A stretch of DNA of 64,000 nt from Branchipolynoe longqiensis (GCA_030323885.1 CM059186.1:147189810-147253809), one strand, 5' to 3'; counted from the stretch's first letter, positions 1 through 10,990 are shown. Numbers and translations: made by a program. The notes: generated by a model from the sequence alone, not told the origin.

Positions 1-1533
1 ACGAACTAATCTCATGTTCTTTCATTCTGTGTGGATTTTTGTGTGGAATTTTTTTTATCAGATATCCCCTTCATTTTAAAGTAGGCAGTACCTCAATTTG
101 GTATGAACATCCATTTGGTGCTCATCTTTCTCTGAAACCCATTGTCCATAATTATGTCTAGTTTGGGACATTAAAATCCCGAGCAACAAATAACTACAAT
201 TTGTGCTTTTGTATAAAGGGATATGGGTGGGGAATTGCATAGTAGATCCCATCAGGAAAATATGAATTATCAATTTTCTATTCTGAGGTAAGATTAGTAT
301 TATAATACCCCTAAGTTTTAGTTAATCTAATATACAACGGGAGTCCCACATGTATGATAATCTATATAGTACCACATCGAGGTGGGCTAAATTAGTAGTA
401 TGAAACTCTACCTGTGTAACAGTAGTTCTTTGGTGATATTCAATTTCCTAATTGACTCAATTATTGCTCATCTACACGTATGTAACCTTTGTGTATTATA
501 CCGGTACAATATTTATTGTGGCTTAGTAGAGGAGTGGACGACTTGATTCCTCTGTGCTCACAGGCTTGTTAAGCGACATAAATACTCTCAAACTAACCAT
601 ATCAATGTTGGGCAGTGTCGTCTGAAAATCATAGCAATCTCTTCCCACCCCCCCCACCCCCCACCCCCGAACATTAAAAAATAAATTGCCTCCATCCATG
701 CATCGTATATAACACCCTGTTACCTATGTTGATGCTGTTGTGGTGATCTTCTCCACTCTGAGTTTATCATGGCGTCCTTACTTGGAGGAAATCTTAGTGC
801 GAAGAAATGTAACACCGTCATGAGAGTCCACACCCTTTTATTCCCCAAAAGGCCAAAGAATAACCCCGACTTGTGTCTCGGGGCCCTTACCCCATTGCTT
901 CCCGGTACCACCTCATTTTTAGCCACAGCACACGCGATATTTGGGGCATTTTTTATGCATAAAACATCCATAGCTGTATGTCGTGCTCTTTTCAATGATA
1001 TATATAATACTGTCAAATGCACTAATTGTGGGCGATAATATATCAGATTGAGCGAACCCATGTCAACTACTCCAGGAGGCAGTTGCAATAGGCAGTCGGT
1101 TAAGTAGCTGATCCTAGTGGTGATCGTCTGTCCATCACTTGGCAACTTTAAGGAATCCCTCAGGTGACCATTAAAAGTGATTGATGATCCCCTCGCGCTA
1201 ACACACCATGCTGGGTAGAGGAAGTGTGTAAGGCTAACTAGGATTAGTAATATGTTTCTGAACAGTGGTTGCCAATGTTAGCTATAGGGTCACTGCTAGT
1301 GGTGAGCATACGCCCATCACTTGGCAACTCTAGGGAATCCCCCGGTAGTGGAAGTGTACACGGCTAATTAAGATAAGTAATATATTGCGGAACAGTGGTT
1401 ACCAATGTTAGCCATAGGGTGACTGCTTTTAGGCTTTATGAAATGTAACCTGTTTAAATTAAGCATTCTCAGTGAAAGGTTAGCCAGCCCCCTCCCCCCA
1501 ACCCCCTTTTGAATCCGGTTAAATTATTTCACT
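1..1533. other. No recognisable gene
   Basis: AT-rich sequence with no convincing exon. Positions about 1198-1290 and 1335-1430 are diverged direct copies of each other (shared text around 'gaacagtggtt' and 'caatgttagc'), which suggests a small duplication. The reading frames at 720-1145 on both strands overlap each other and show no family resemblance. Confidence 0.5.
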
Positions 1534-1534
1534 A

Positions 1535-2304
1535 AAGGGCCTGTCACACTACGACCTATGGCGGTGGCGTATGCGTAATGTGGCGCAATAATTTGAAAAA
1601 CGTTATAGGTCGAGATAAGACGACCTTTTTGCACTGCGGGAGCTCCCAGCGACGTATGAAGCGTAACCTATGCCTAACCTATGACGACTTGTACTGGGAC
1701 GTTTGTTGACGGTTACAGGTGACAGGTCTAGCGTATGAGTAACTTACTCCGACATATGGCCACAGTATGCATAACCTATGCCGGCGTACGCCCAGTGTAT
1801 GAGAACCGTATGAGCCACACGCCGGCATAGGTTTAAAATTTTGAACATGCACAAAATTATTTTTGGCGGTTCGACCTACGCCGACCTATGAAAAGCATAT
1901 ACAACGTATGTCCAACCTATGCGTAACCTATGACAGCGTATGCCGACATGTTGGTCGAAAATCAAATACGTTGGCATATGCTAAGGCTATGCGCCGTAGT
2001 GTGACAGCCCTTTTACAGAACATGGTGAGTACGCCAGAGACACCCAGAGGGTGTCGGTTCAATGTACGACTAACCTATGCCGACTTACCCCTAACGTGTG
2101 CATAACCTACGCCCAGCGTATGAGAACCGTATGGGCCACACGCCAGTATAAGTTGAACATTTTGAACATGCACAAATATTTGTTTGCCGCTCGACCTATG
2201 CTAACCTATGAAGAGCGTATACGACAGCATATGACGATATATTGGTCGAAAGCCGCATACGCCGGCAGACGCTAACGCGATAGGTCGTAGTGTGACAGGC
2301 CCTT
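1535..2304. mobile_element. Foldback/MITE-like element made of CCTATG/CGTATG motifs
   Basis: The outer ends are an inverted repeat of about 24 bp: 'aagggcctgtcacactacg' at 1535 and its reverse complement ending at 2304. A third copy of the end lies inside at about 1992-2014, so a ~480 bp element (1535-2014) appears extended by a second partial copy. The interior consists largely of short motifs such as cctatg, cgtatg and cctacg on a loose 7-10 bp spacing. Two interior blocks (about 1785-1960 and 2060-2250) are diverged direct copies. There is no coding potential; small reading frames here come from the repeats. Confidence 0.75.
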
Positions 2305-2839
2305 AAGGCTGCAGGAAGTACATTCGTCAGCATCATGCTCCTTTCTTTGTTGCTCTTTTGAAGTTTTCTGATGAACAATGATGGTTTGTGTGTGGATGGC
2401 GTTTGTGGAGAGCCTGGCCTCATGTAGCATGGTTTGTGGAAGGCTGACTTTTATGATTAGATATTTTGCTGAAATATTGAATCATATCAGAATCGGCCAT
2501 TCTTCAAGAATGCAGATTCTTGACAGATGCAACTCCCATTACATGTCATTATGTATAAAATATACAGCACATGTCTATGTGTATATAATATTTACGACTA
2601 ATTTTCCTATTATTGAATGAAAGCAATTTTTGGTAGTTTAATTCCATGTTGACATTGCATATTCTAATTAAACCAGAAGTATCTCTTAACTGACATGTAA
2701 ATTCTGTATTCATAATATATATATATGATTTAAATAGGTTATATGAAGAGTCCAGCTTATAGATTTTACTTCATATGTTTATATAATTTTTAATGGGTTG
2801 GCGGATTTGTTACATCGTTGTGTACATTTATTAACACAG

Positions 2840-3013
2840 CCATAAACATGCTGGAGAGTATGTTGGATCTGGACCCAGACACGCGGATCACAGCAGCTAA
2901 AGCGCTTGCGCACCCATATGTGGCGCAGTACGCTGACCCGACAGATGAGCCCGTCTCTGAGCCCTATGATCAATCCTTTGAAGACCGGGAGCTGCTTGTA
3001 CCTGAGTGGAAAG
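2840..3013 (+). CDS. p38-type MAP kinase, one C-terminal internal exon
   Basis: A 174 bp exon encoding about 58 residues of the C-terminal kinase lobe of a p38 (MAPK11-14) stress-activated protein kinase. This cytoplasmic/nuclear Ser/Thr kinase is activated by MKK3/6-type kinases. The translation contains [27 protein letters not shown] and LLVPEWK, which follow the known p38 order RITAAxALAHxY, DPxDEPVxxPYDQSFE, LLxxEWK; the DEPV...PYDQSFE stretch separates p38 from ERK and JNK. The exon is bounded by an acceptor (ttaacacag before 2840) and a donor (AAAG/GTGGGG, exon ending at 3013). It starts in the middle of an Ala codon and ends one base into the next codon, so both sides splice in frame. 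The final short exon and the upstream catalytic exons were not found and probably lie across large introns or outside the window. The downstream reading to a stop at 3054 is intron. Confidence 0.93.
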
Positions 3014-3479
3014 GTGGGGCACTAGTTAAGGCATGCATGAAGTCTCACATGTAGGGTGTCATGTCTGTTAATTTTAGTTTTTGTAATTTTTTTTTTTTAA
3101 ATTAAAAAAATTATTTATGCATATACCCAAATTGCAGTGGATTTAGCAATTTAATAAGTGCATGGATTTGAAGCGTTTCTTTTGTAGATATAGTCTTCTT
3201 TTTCTTCTTTTTCTTTTCCAATTCTTACTTCATCTGGAAATCTGACATGCTCATTTGTTAGTTGACTATTGATATGTTCTTTTTGGCCACGGCGGCTGAA
3301 AGGATATGACAATACTGTATTCTCTACATTTACAACCATGAAGGACATTTACAAGAAGATGTGGCAGAGAAATATCTGTACAGCCATTAGTTAATACCAA
3401 ATGCTTAAAGTCAGTTTGACTCCAACCTCATCACTATCACTTACACCAACTCTGCCCATAGCGACCAATGAACAAACTG
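3014..3479. other. Intron, nothing recognised
   Basis: AT-rich sequence after the p38-like exon donor, with poly-T and poly-A runs near 3090-3115. No exon or repeat family was recognised. Confidence 0.5.
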
Positions 3480-3805
3480 GACGGGGTGGCCGAATCGGTA
3501 AGAGTGATGCCTACATTCTTGTAATAGAGGTCTTGGGCTCGAACCCGGACCGAGTTAAACTAATGACGTACAAATTTTATACTTGTCGCGACGTAGCTCG
3601 GCATTAATAAGTTAGGGCAAGGACTGGTTTGCTCAGTATCAGGATAAGATGACTGAGTGGGATATCAGGTCATGGTGTTGGCAGCCTGATCGCCCAGTGG
3701 GTAGCATTATGAATTCACCATGAGTGTACACTGTCACAAGTTGGTACCCATCCTGATATGACCTTAGATGTTGCGAGGGTGTAAACCCCAAATAAGTAAA
3801 CAAGT
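3480..3805 (+). mobile_element. tRNA-derived SINE, tail type A, near full length
   Basis: The head resembles a tRNA with a box A-like 'ggtggccgaatcggtaag' and a box B-like 'gggctcgaacccg', as expected for RNA polymerase III transcription. The body carries the family signature 'taatgacgtac...ttatacttgtcg', 'gctcggcattaat' and 'gggcaaggactggtt'. The tail is type A: 'gactgagtgggatatcagg', 'cactgtcacaag', 'acccatcctgatatgacc', 'agatgttg', then an A/C-rich end. This is one of the most complete copies and serves as the reference for the other entries. Confidence 0.88.
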
Positions 3806-4553
3806 ACAAAGTTCAAAGTGTCAGAAGGCTGGCCAGCCAGCTACTCTATATTTAGCTGCAGGAATTCACTTTCTAATGGTGCGTGCCCCTATAATGGATT
3901 GCAATATCAGTTTTGTGACATCACGTGAAAACAACCCATTGTTGGCAGAAGTTGCCAATCCATTAAACGCAGGGGACCCAGCCGCTAATGGTGGGAAGGC
4001 TTCATGCGGTTCAGTCAGCAGTGTGCGGCAGACATTAGGTATCGCCAGGAACATCTGTGTTGAGAAGGCCTTGTTAAATATCTTGTTTCTTTCCGGTTTC
4101 AAATTCCGCATATAAGCTATATTAGTATATATTCATTCACCTACTGCGTTCTTTTGGTGTTTTTTATTAATAAAAAAACAAAGAGGATAATATTCAGAAA
4201 TTGAAATGTGGTATTCTTAGTGGACAATTATGCTTGAATTTCAATATTGTTATCGACTTGATAGGTTTATTTAATAAGCACCAAAACAAACCCACCATTC
4301 GTACTTATCATTACGAGAAAGAAGTTCGAATGTCATCCAAAATCTTAGTAAGTCAGTAAAAAGTTGTCATGTGGATTGCAATTGTGTTTATGCTTACCTG
4401 TATAATGTGTTTATGATTGACTATGTTGCAAGTGTAAATTACTAGACAAATTCCAAAGGGGACTATGGTTTATAGTTGTACCCCATGGTCCTGTCAGGCC
4501 GTCCTGTATGTTCTATATTTAACATCAAAGGGTTTGTATGCTTGGGTGTGTGT

Positions 4554-4605
4554 GTTGGTTGTTGGGGTTTTACGTCCTGGTAACATCTAAGGTGAAATCC
4601 GAACG
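4554..4605 (-). mobile_element. SINE tail fragment (type A)
   Basis: The text 'ggggttttacgtcctgg', 'aacatctaaggt' is the reverse complement of the 3' end of the type A SINE. Only the tail is present. Confidence 0.6.
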
Positions 4606-4687
4606 GGAGTGTGTATGTAGTAGGAAAGTGAGTTAAGTTACGCTAATGGCTATACATATGTGCATGTGTGTGTGTGTGTGTATATAT

Positions 4688-4760
4688 ATTTTACCTCGGT
4701 ACTAAGCCTCAGGCTACTCGTAGCCGAGGGAGAAGGAAGCACGTCCGGGTTCAGGCAATT
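4688..4760 (+). repeat. Left inverted terminal repeat of DIRS1-type element
   Basis: Positions 4688-4733 pair with 7667-7710 in reverse complement. The next ~30 bp (4731-4760, 'gagaaggaagcacgtccggg') pair instead with 7910-7944, outside the right repeat. Such out-of-place complementarity recalls the internal complementary region of DIRS1, although a second nested copy could also explain it. Confidence 0.75.
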
Positions 4761-4873
4761 AGCATAAATCCAAGCACAGCGACACACGCTGTATGGTTCA
4801 AGGTTAGTTTTTGCTTAGTTTTCGTGTTATTACTAGGATAATGAGACATTTGTTTCCATATTAATGTGTTTTT

Positions 4874-5220
4874 ATGAACCAAGAATACAGGAGGATATTT
4901 ATTCTTTGGGGAGTTACCGATATTTTGGTTGTTTTTAATGATATAAAGGTGATAATAGGCTCCCGCAGTACTAGCGTGGTGACCTACTTCGGTGTTGACG
5001 GTCGGCTACGGAGCAAGGTCCGTAAGGGATTTTCAGAACCGGTTCTTGTCGATTTACCAAAGTAAAGCAACGAGAGCCTCGTCAGTACTTGAAATTTAAT
5101 TATATTTAGGACCCAAGAATACAGAAGTATATTATTCTTGGGTTTTTGACCGTATTTCGGTCTTTGTTAACGTTTTTGATGTCACTCGACTGTGTGATGT
5201 TAGGCTCACGCAGAAATGCG
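4874..5220. repeat. Diverged direct repeat inside DIRS1-type element
   Basis: Two similar blocks start near 4876 and 5113 with 'ccaagaatacag', followed in both by a short palindrome-like stretch, 'gataataggctc' or 'gatgttaggctc', and 'cgcag'. Their spacing is about 237 bp. They lie in the leader between the left terminal repeat and the gag-like segment. Confidence 0.6.
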
Positions 5221-5380
5221 ACGGTAGTGTTAAAAGTTGCTTAGATACGAGCCCGGTAAGGGAGTTTCGAGTTTCCTTTGTTCCACGTATTAAATTAATA
5301 AAAAAATGACCGTGGGTAATGTTTACCGAAGTTAAGCAATGTATTGTTCTATGTGGGAATTGTTTACATGTGTTTGAAGA

Positions 5381-6020
5381 TTGGCACCCGTTGCTGAACG
5401 GAGAGAGTTGTGGTTGGAGCCACACCTCGTTGGGACTTGTCCCTGGGTTTCTGTTAAGATTCCCCACGTTGTGTTACTAAGGCGTACCTCCGAATTTCGT
5501 AGCATTTTCTCCAACTTGTTGGCATATTTAGCTACAGGTGGGAGAAGTGTACAGGATGGAGAGTGTGGGAGGCTACCAATACACTGGTCCCTACCCCTCG
5601 TTTGGTTTTGGTTTTGAACCATAACCTTACGACACTCACGCGAAAAGTTTTCTCACGCCTGTGTTGGAACGGTGTAAATACATTCTCCAACACCAGTAAA
5701 TTGCCGCCCGTTGCCGAACAGAGAGAGGTGTGGTTGGAGCTACACCTCGTTGGGACTTGTTCCTGGGTTTCTGTTAAGATTCCCCACGTTGTGTTACTAA
5801 GGTGTATCTCCGAATTTTGTAGCATTTTCTCCAACTTGTTGGCATAATTAGCCACAGGTGGGAGAAGTGTACGGGATGGAGAGTGTGGGAGGCAACCGAT
5901 ACACTGGTCCCTACCCCTCGTTTGGTTTTGGTTTTGAACCATAACCCTATGACACTCACATGAGAAAGATTTTCTCATGCCTGTGTTGGAACGGTGTAAA
6001 TACGTTCTCCAACACCAGTG
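5381..6020. repeat. Two tandem copies of a 320 bp unit
   Basis: The unit starting at 5381 ('ttggcacccgttgctgaacg') recurs at 5701 ('ttgccgcccgttgccgaaca') and the two copies stay in register to about 6020, roughly 90-95% alike by eye. Reading frames on both strands here repeat the same peptide text and are not separate genes. It is a leader duplication within the DIRS1-type element. Confidence 0.9.
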
Positions 6021-6119
6021 AATGCACAAACTGGGGTTTCTTAACCGGTTGTGACATTTGGTTGAGCACACTCTAACTTTCATCTGATCGTTACAGGTTA
6101 CAGGCTGAGGTAAATGAGC

Positions 6120-6553
6120 AAGTCCTTAAGGTACGAAGCGCAGTAAGCCTGAGGCTCCCATATCTGATGTTGAGGACTCATCACCGGTGGTGGCGGGTTC
6201 AAGCCTCCCCGGTACACCTGGTGTCGGGGGAGGAAAGCGGGCCAGACGCCGGCCCTGCTGGGCTGGAGGAGCGGCTCATGAAGCTGGAGCAGATGCTCCC
6301 GGCTAGATCTCGGAAGAGAACAAGGAGGGCGGTCCCTGAGTCAGACGACTCGGAATGGGAGCTTTGACGGCGATTGCGCCTGTTGCAAAACGTATGCAGG
6401 CGAGAACAGGTTCTCGTCGTTGGCCCGACATATCGACGGGGGGATTGCCATGCTGACAGCCGCCAGCAACTTCCTCTCATACGGACGTTTCGAAAACATC
6501 TTTAAGGCGGTATGTACCGATGCCGGTAAAGAGGTGGCAAGTGACATCTGAGT
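6120..6553 (+). pseudogene. Gag-like remnant of DIRS1-type element
   Basis: Upstream of the recombinase, a + strand reading runs to a stop at 6367 with a charged helix (LEERLMKLEQMLP), a basic patch (RSRKRTRR) and an acidic end (ESDDSEWEL). A frame change near 6360 leads into a second stretch with DGDCACCKTYAGE and IAMLTAASNFLSYGRF, ending at a TGA at about 6553. The basic/acidic, coiled-coil character and the position before the recombinase fit a DIRS gag, but no diagnostic motif is intact. Assignment rests mainly on context. Confidence 0.45.
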
Positions 6554-6599
6554 ATAGTGCAAGGAATACGCATTCCCTTTACGCAACACCCTTTACAGG

Positions 6600-7502
6600 A
6601 AACTATTCCTTTTCCATATCATTCCAAGAGCATGGAGAAACCTATGACATTAGAACAATTTGATCTACACAAAATTACCCAACGAAGGCTTGTCTCGCAT
6701 GCCTGGAGGAAAGGAACAGTAAAATTATATACTAGTTATTTAAGGAAGTGGGGACTTCATTGCTTGCTTATGAAAGTTAAGCCTTAAGGCCTACAATAGC
6801 TCAAGTAGTAAGATTTTTACGAATGCTGGAGGATGAAGGGTTAGGTTTTGGTGCAATTAATGCAGCCAGATGTGCATTGTCTATTATCCTACCAACAGTA
6901 AATGGACAAACGATTGGTAAACACCAGGTGATACACCGGTTCTTAAGGTCGGTTTACGAAAGAAATCCACCTAGGCCAAAATATAACAGATTTTGGGATG
7001 TATCGATAGTCCTTAAGCTGTTGGGATTTAAGTTAGCAGTTTTATTACTGCTAGTCACAGGACATGGGGACAAACAGTTGTAGTGTTATCCCTAGACGGG
7101 CTGGAGATTGATTGAAAGGAGGCGACGTTTGATTTAGATCAGTTATTAAAATCAAACCGCACAGGGGACCCACTGTCTACGGTACATGTGAATAGCTTCC
7201 CGGAAGTTCAACGACTTTGTGTAGTGTCAGCCGTACAGGCTTATATATCCAAGACAAATGGGTTACGAATTTCTAGACAGCTTTTGGTGAGCTTTATTAG
7301 ACCACACAAGGCGATCTCGAGAGACACACTCGCTAGATGGACCGTTAAAGTGATTAAGGAGGTAGGTGTCGATACTGGACGATACGCTTCCCATTCGACA
7401 AGAGGAGTTATGGTCTCGAAGGCACGGCAGATAGGGATTTCGGTTAAGAGAATCCTAGCACATGTAGGCTGGAAGACAGCTAGATCATTTGCAAAACATT
7501 AA
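6600..7502 (+). pseudogene. DIRS-class tyrosine recombinase pseudogene
   Basis: Three consecutive frames encode the recombinase. The N-terminal SAM-like domain contains HAWRKGTVKLYTSYLRKW, then FLRMLEDEGLGFGAINAARC and PPRPKYNRFWDVSIVLKLL, the P.P.Y...WD..VL pattern of DIRS elements. The catalytic domain contains HSTRGVMVSKA (His-x-x-Arg) and ILAHVGWKTARSFAKH, the conserved HS.R...SKA and GW.....FA blocks. Frames change near 6785, near 7060 (in the normally conserved first-Arg region) and at 7500. The reading hits TAA at 7500-7502, exactly where the catalytic tyrosine codon should follow FAKH; one missing base would account for this. The enzyme would cut and rejoin the DNA intermediate during integration, and this copy cannot. 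Confidence 0.85.
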
Positions 7503-7666
7503 AACAAATGACTAGAGAAGTCAAGTTGCCAGCGATACGCTTGCTCACCAGTTAACATGACAGGTGAGATTTTTTGGAAAGTTTAATTGTTTAATATAAA
7601 TACTGTTTAATACGAAGGTATACTGAATTGAAATGGAGTAAGGATAAAATTGAGTTATGTAAAGTC

Positions 7667-7710
7667 TCCCTCGGCTAGGAGTAGCCTGAGGCTTAGTACC
7701 GAGGTAAAAT
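7667..7710 (-). repeat. Right inverted terminal repeat of DIRS1-type element
   Basis: 'ctccctcggctaggagtagc' to 'gaggtaaaat' is the reverse complement of 4688-4733 with about one mismatch, marking the right boundary of the unit. Confidence 0.8.
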
Positions 7711-8128
7711 AGTATAGTTATGCGAGTCTTACCTGGGTACAGATGATGGATAACTGTTGTTTTCCCGAGGTACAAGCCTTGGCTAGTCGTGGGCCAGGGC
7801 CCTCCCACCCAACCCTGCCATGACTAGTATCTTTGCTTGTGCCAAGATGAAAACATTGAAGTACCCATTGAAGTTTAAGATCATTTTTATCCTGAATAAG
7901 TAGGTAAAGATTGCCTGAACCCGGACATGCTTCCTTCTCCCTAGCCCATGAAAACATGTTAGTATCCATAGAATTTTTAGTTCATTTATATCCTATTAAG
8001 TATGTAAAAGATTGCTGGACTCGGATCTGCTTCCTTCTCCCTCGCCCATGACTATCCGAGGCTAGTACCTCGGGAAAACAACAGTTATCCATCATCTGTA
8101 CCCAGGTAAGATTTGTATAACCATACTA
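7711..8128. mobile_element. Palindromic element with ~82 bp arms, related to the DIRS1-type ends
   Basis: The left arm 7711-7794 ('tacctgggtacagatgatgg', 'ttgttttcccgaggtac') is the near-perfect reverse complement of 8043-8128. Between the arms, two ~75 bp blocks near 7872 and 7970 repeat directly (both containing 'gcttccttctccct' and 'gcccatga'). The arms carry a CTAGCC..AGGCTT.GTACC.CGG core that also occurs in the adjacent DIRS1-type terminal repeat. It may be a non-autonomous relative or the outer part of the same insertion. Confidence 0.7.
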
Positions 8129-8154
8129 TATATATATATATATTTATTTATCTA

Positions 8155-8755
8155 TCAGGGTTGGTACGGATCCTTGAAAACCTGGAAGGTCATGGAATTT
8201 GATAATTCAGGATTCCCGGCCTGGAAAGTCATGGAATTTTCTAAAGATCCTGGAAAATGGAAAATCATAACTATATTTTTGTTAAGCCTATATTTACCGA
8301 CGTGCCCAAACTAGCCTGTAGTTTATTTGCCGGCCACTGCTAGGTGGTGGCGCTGCGATAAGGTGTTTGTTATCCTGCCTCTTGATTTTTATATTAAACC
8401 TATACATTCATTCATTGTTATTTTTTATGCTTATTTGAACTTTACATCTTACACAGTGAATCGACTATGAATATGGCTCTGTTTCGGAGTAGTTTAATTT
8501 AATCAACGTCTTAGACACGTCCGGGTATTTTTGAACTGAAAGTCCTAGATTTTGATGTCAAGTTAGGTATGAACCGAGTATATATGTATGTATATATATT
8601 ATATGAATTTTCATTCTTCTGTAACAAGATGGTTGGAGATGTCGGGTCTTGAAAGTCTGGACTTTCATTGGACCTATTCCATGGCCTTGCAAGGCTTTGA
8701 ATTTTGCCAACTAATCTTCAAAAGTCTGGAATTTTTTAGTCAACAAAAAGTATTA
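8155..8755. repeat. Probable DNA-transposon remnant with 'ccttgaaaa/ggaattt' text
   Basis: Left text 'tccttgaaaacctggaaggt', 'catggaatttt' is mirrored on the right side by 'aaaagtctggaatttttt' and 'ccatggccttgcaagg'. Similar ends are seen in diverged repeats of many animals. No coding sequence. The boundaries are approximate. Confidence 0.35.
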
Positions 8756-8759
8756 TTGA

Positions 8760-10990
8760 CATGATGGGTTGCTGCTGCTGTTGGTAAGTGGCATTTGACA
8801 GGGTAGGAGCAATTACAGCATAATCGATGTTGCAAAATCCAACTGCCTAAAATAACATCGTGGTCATTGAGCAATCAATAATTCTGGGCTATGTTCTTTT
8901 CTTCTGTCAAAGAAATATATTTGCATTTCAAAGTGTCTTGATATATATATATTTTTTTTTAAATAGCCTTGATTTTCCGTTGTGTGTGGATCCTGGAGAT
9001 GTGCAATTCTGAAATTTAGATAACTTAGATAATTTTATTGTTGCTTCACAACAATAAACGATTGTGATTTGCTGTACTGATAGAATACCACCTTCTCTTT
9101 CAGCCTAGATAAATTTTAATGTAGTGTTGCTTCACAACAATAAACGATTGTAATTTGCTGTACTGATAGAATACCACTTTCCCTTTCAGCCTTGGTCTTC
9201 GAGCAAATAAATAACTTTACCACTCCACAAATTTAGTAGAAGGAGCCAGCACCAGCAGTTAAGTAGATTTTGATATATTCTGCCAAGGGACGCCCTCTGC
9301 AAGACCATGTGCCACGTCCGTGTGAAGGAGACCTTTACACCACTGAACCAAGAAGGGCTGTGGAGTGGTGGTGACTTGACAGTTGGTAGTCTGTCACAGA
9401 CTGCCCACTCATGGCCCGTTTGTTGAACATGCCCTCTCGGTGACATAACTTCGCGGGGCACTGACTGACGTCATGGACGGGGGCTCATGATTTCTGTTAA
9501 TACTACCTTCAGCACAGGCCTGCGTTCTACTATAACTGCCAGCAGAGATGAATATCTTAGTTACTGCAAGAACAACATGAACAGACCTTAACCCTTTGGG
9601 TCCGGGAGCGCCCGAGAGATTTGCACGCTTACAGTCCGGGAGCGCCTGAATGCACCCGCAATTGGGTAGCACTGTATTTCCGATATGATCTACGAATTTT
9701 TAGGTAAGCATTTCTAAAAATGCTATTCAACTACAGGCGCTCCTTGGCTGTAAGTGCATGGAACTTGTAGGTGCCTGGCCCCAACGGGTTAAAAGCATCT
9801 CTACATAGAATCCTGCATATAGACATTTTTTGTTTAAAACGTTTTATGAGGGTTGGAAGGCTGGCTGCATTTAAGTCAATTGAGCATTGCATGGAATCAT
9901 TGATTTTAAGAACGACGGAAATCCTCTCAAACTATAGTTATTGAAATGTACTTGTTTTAATGTTTTGTGATAAGCTCTTACTTGTTAAGAAAACTCATAT
10001 CCTCTATGTGTCTATGTGTCTTCCTTTCAAGCAATACGGTTACCATATCCAGGGATGTTGTGCCCCACTTGTTGTGCCTCTTAGTTACCTGACTATATCC
10101 TATGTTCGCAGCTGGGCATGTAGAGTCTGTTCTTGTGATGCTCCAACATGCACGATTAACACTTGACGCCTGTTCGATGTTGGTGTGTTGATCTCAAATT
10201 ATGAGTGCCACAGTGGAGGGGAAGGGGAAGTGGTATCAAGGATTTGCCACTAATGTAACCGTCGCTAAATAAAATAAAGCAATATTGCTGGCCTCTGGAA
10301 TGGTATTCCAAAAAAGAAAAGAACAACTGATTGTGGCCACACTGCTTTTGTGAAGGTTTAAGTGGGGTCTGCCAGTAGTAGAGTGCCACATGATTGGGGC
10401 CTACTGTCATTTCTGACGTCACAAGTGTCATGTGTGACGCTTGAGGCAGGTTGGACTGTTGCTGGTAGTGGTGCCAATATGCTGCATTGTTCATATCACT
10501 AGTTCCTGCAATACAAGTTAATACGCTGGCAGTGATTATCGGGACGGCTTGAAAATTTGGCCCCTCCCTGACTTTGGGGCGGCAGGAAATGCAAACGCTC
10601 TGGTTCTCTTTTATAATGGAACTAGTTTAGCAGTAGAACTCAGTGATCCTTTTCAAATATCCTGATGTGGTTCTGCTACAATTTTGTTGGCAGTGAAGGT
10701 TTTTTCACATGCAGTTTTGTTAGGCTAGTTATAAGCTTCTGTTACAGGTGCACAAGTTTAGTTATTTTGCTTTTTGTTATTCAAATGTAATATAAAGTTC
10801 TATTAGAATTATTGTCATTGATGTGCTTCGTTGCTACTGACACAAACTTGGCAATGTATGCTTCATAGTATTTTTGTGTGTTTTTTTTGTTGTGGCATTA
10901 TATGTTATGCAGATTTGTTTTAAAACACCGGTGCTCTCATTTGAAAAGCGCTAAATGGATCATGTTTCATATGGTTATGGGCTGTTTAAA
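8760..10990. other. No gene recognised; one small tandem duplication
   Basis: Mostly unremarkable sequence. Within it, 9041-9126 and 9127-9206 are tandem copies of an ~86 bp unit ('ttgcttcacaacaataaacg'). A CG-containing pair of 'tccgggagcgcc' words occurs at about 9600-9650. No exon or transposon protein was seen. Confidence 0.5.
9041..9206. repeat. 86 bp tandem duplication
   Basis: Two consecutive copies begin with 'ttgcttcacaacaataaacg' (9041 and 9127) and run through 'tgatagaataccac' and 'tttcagcct' with only a few differences, indicating a recent local duplication. Confidence 0.85.

Larger units (their letters stand above)
4688..7710 (+). mobile_element. Decayed DIRS1-type retroelement with inverted terminal repeats
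   Basis: A 45-46 bp inverted repeat bounds the unit: 'attttacctcggtactaagc' at 4688 and its reverse complement ending at 7710, about one mismatch in 45. Between the ends lie two tandem repeat blocks, a gag-like segment and a tyrosine recombinase of the DIRS class on the + strand. Inverted terminal repeats plus a recombinase are the known DIRS1 architecture, unlike the split direct repeats of Ngaro/PAT. No reverse transcriptase or RNase H motif was found in the 3.0 kb, so the copy is either internally deleted or a non-autonomous derivative. Frameshifts in the recombinase show it is inactive. Confidence 0.82.

Noticed and set aside
1863..2275. Short proteins with repeated TYE..IR / LTYA text
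   Set aside because: They mirror the repeated nucleotide motif of the foldback element.
5332..6083. Overlapping proteins on both strands with repeated text
   Set aside because: They are translations of the 320 bp tandem duplication in the DIRS1-type leader.
6600..7502. Crypton DNA transposon as the source of this recombinase
   Set aside because: The P.P.Y...WD..VL block, the HS.R...SKA and GW....FA motifs and the inverted terminal repeats fit DIRS retroelements better, although the missing RT leaves some doubt.
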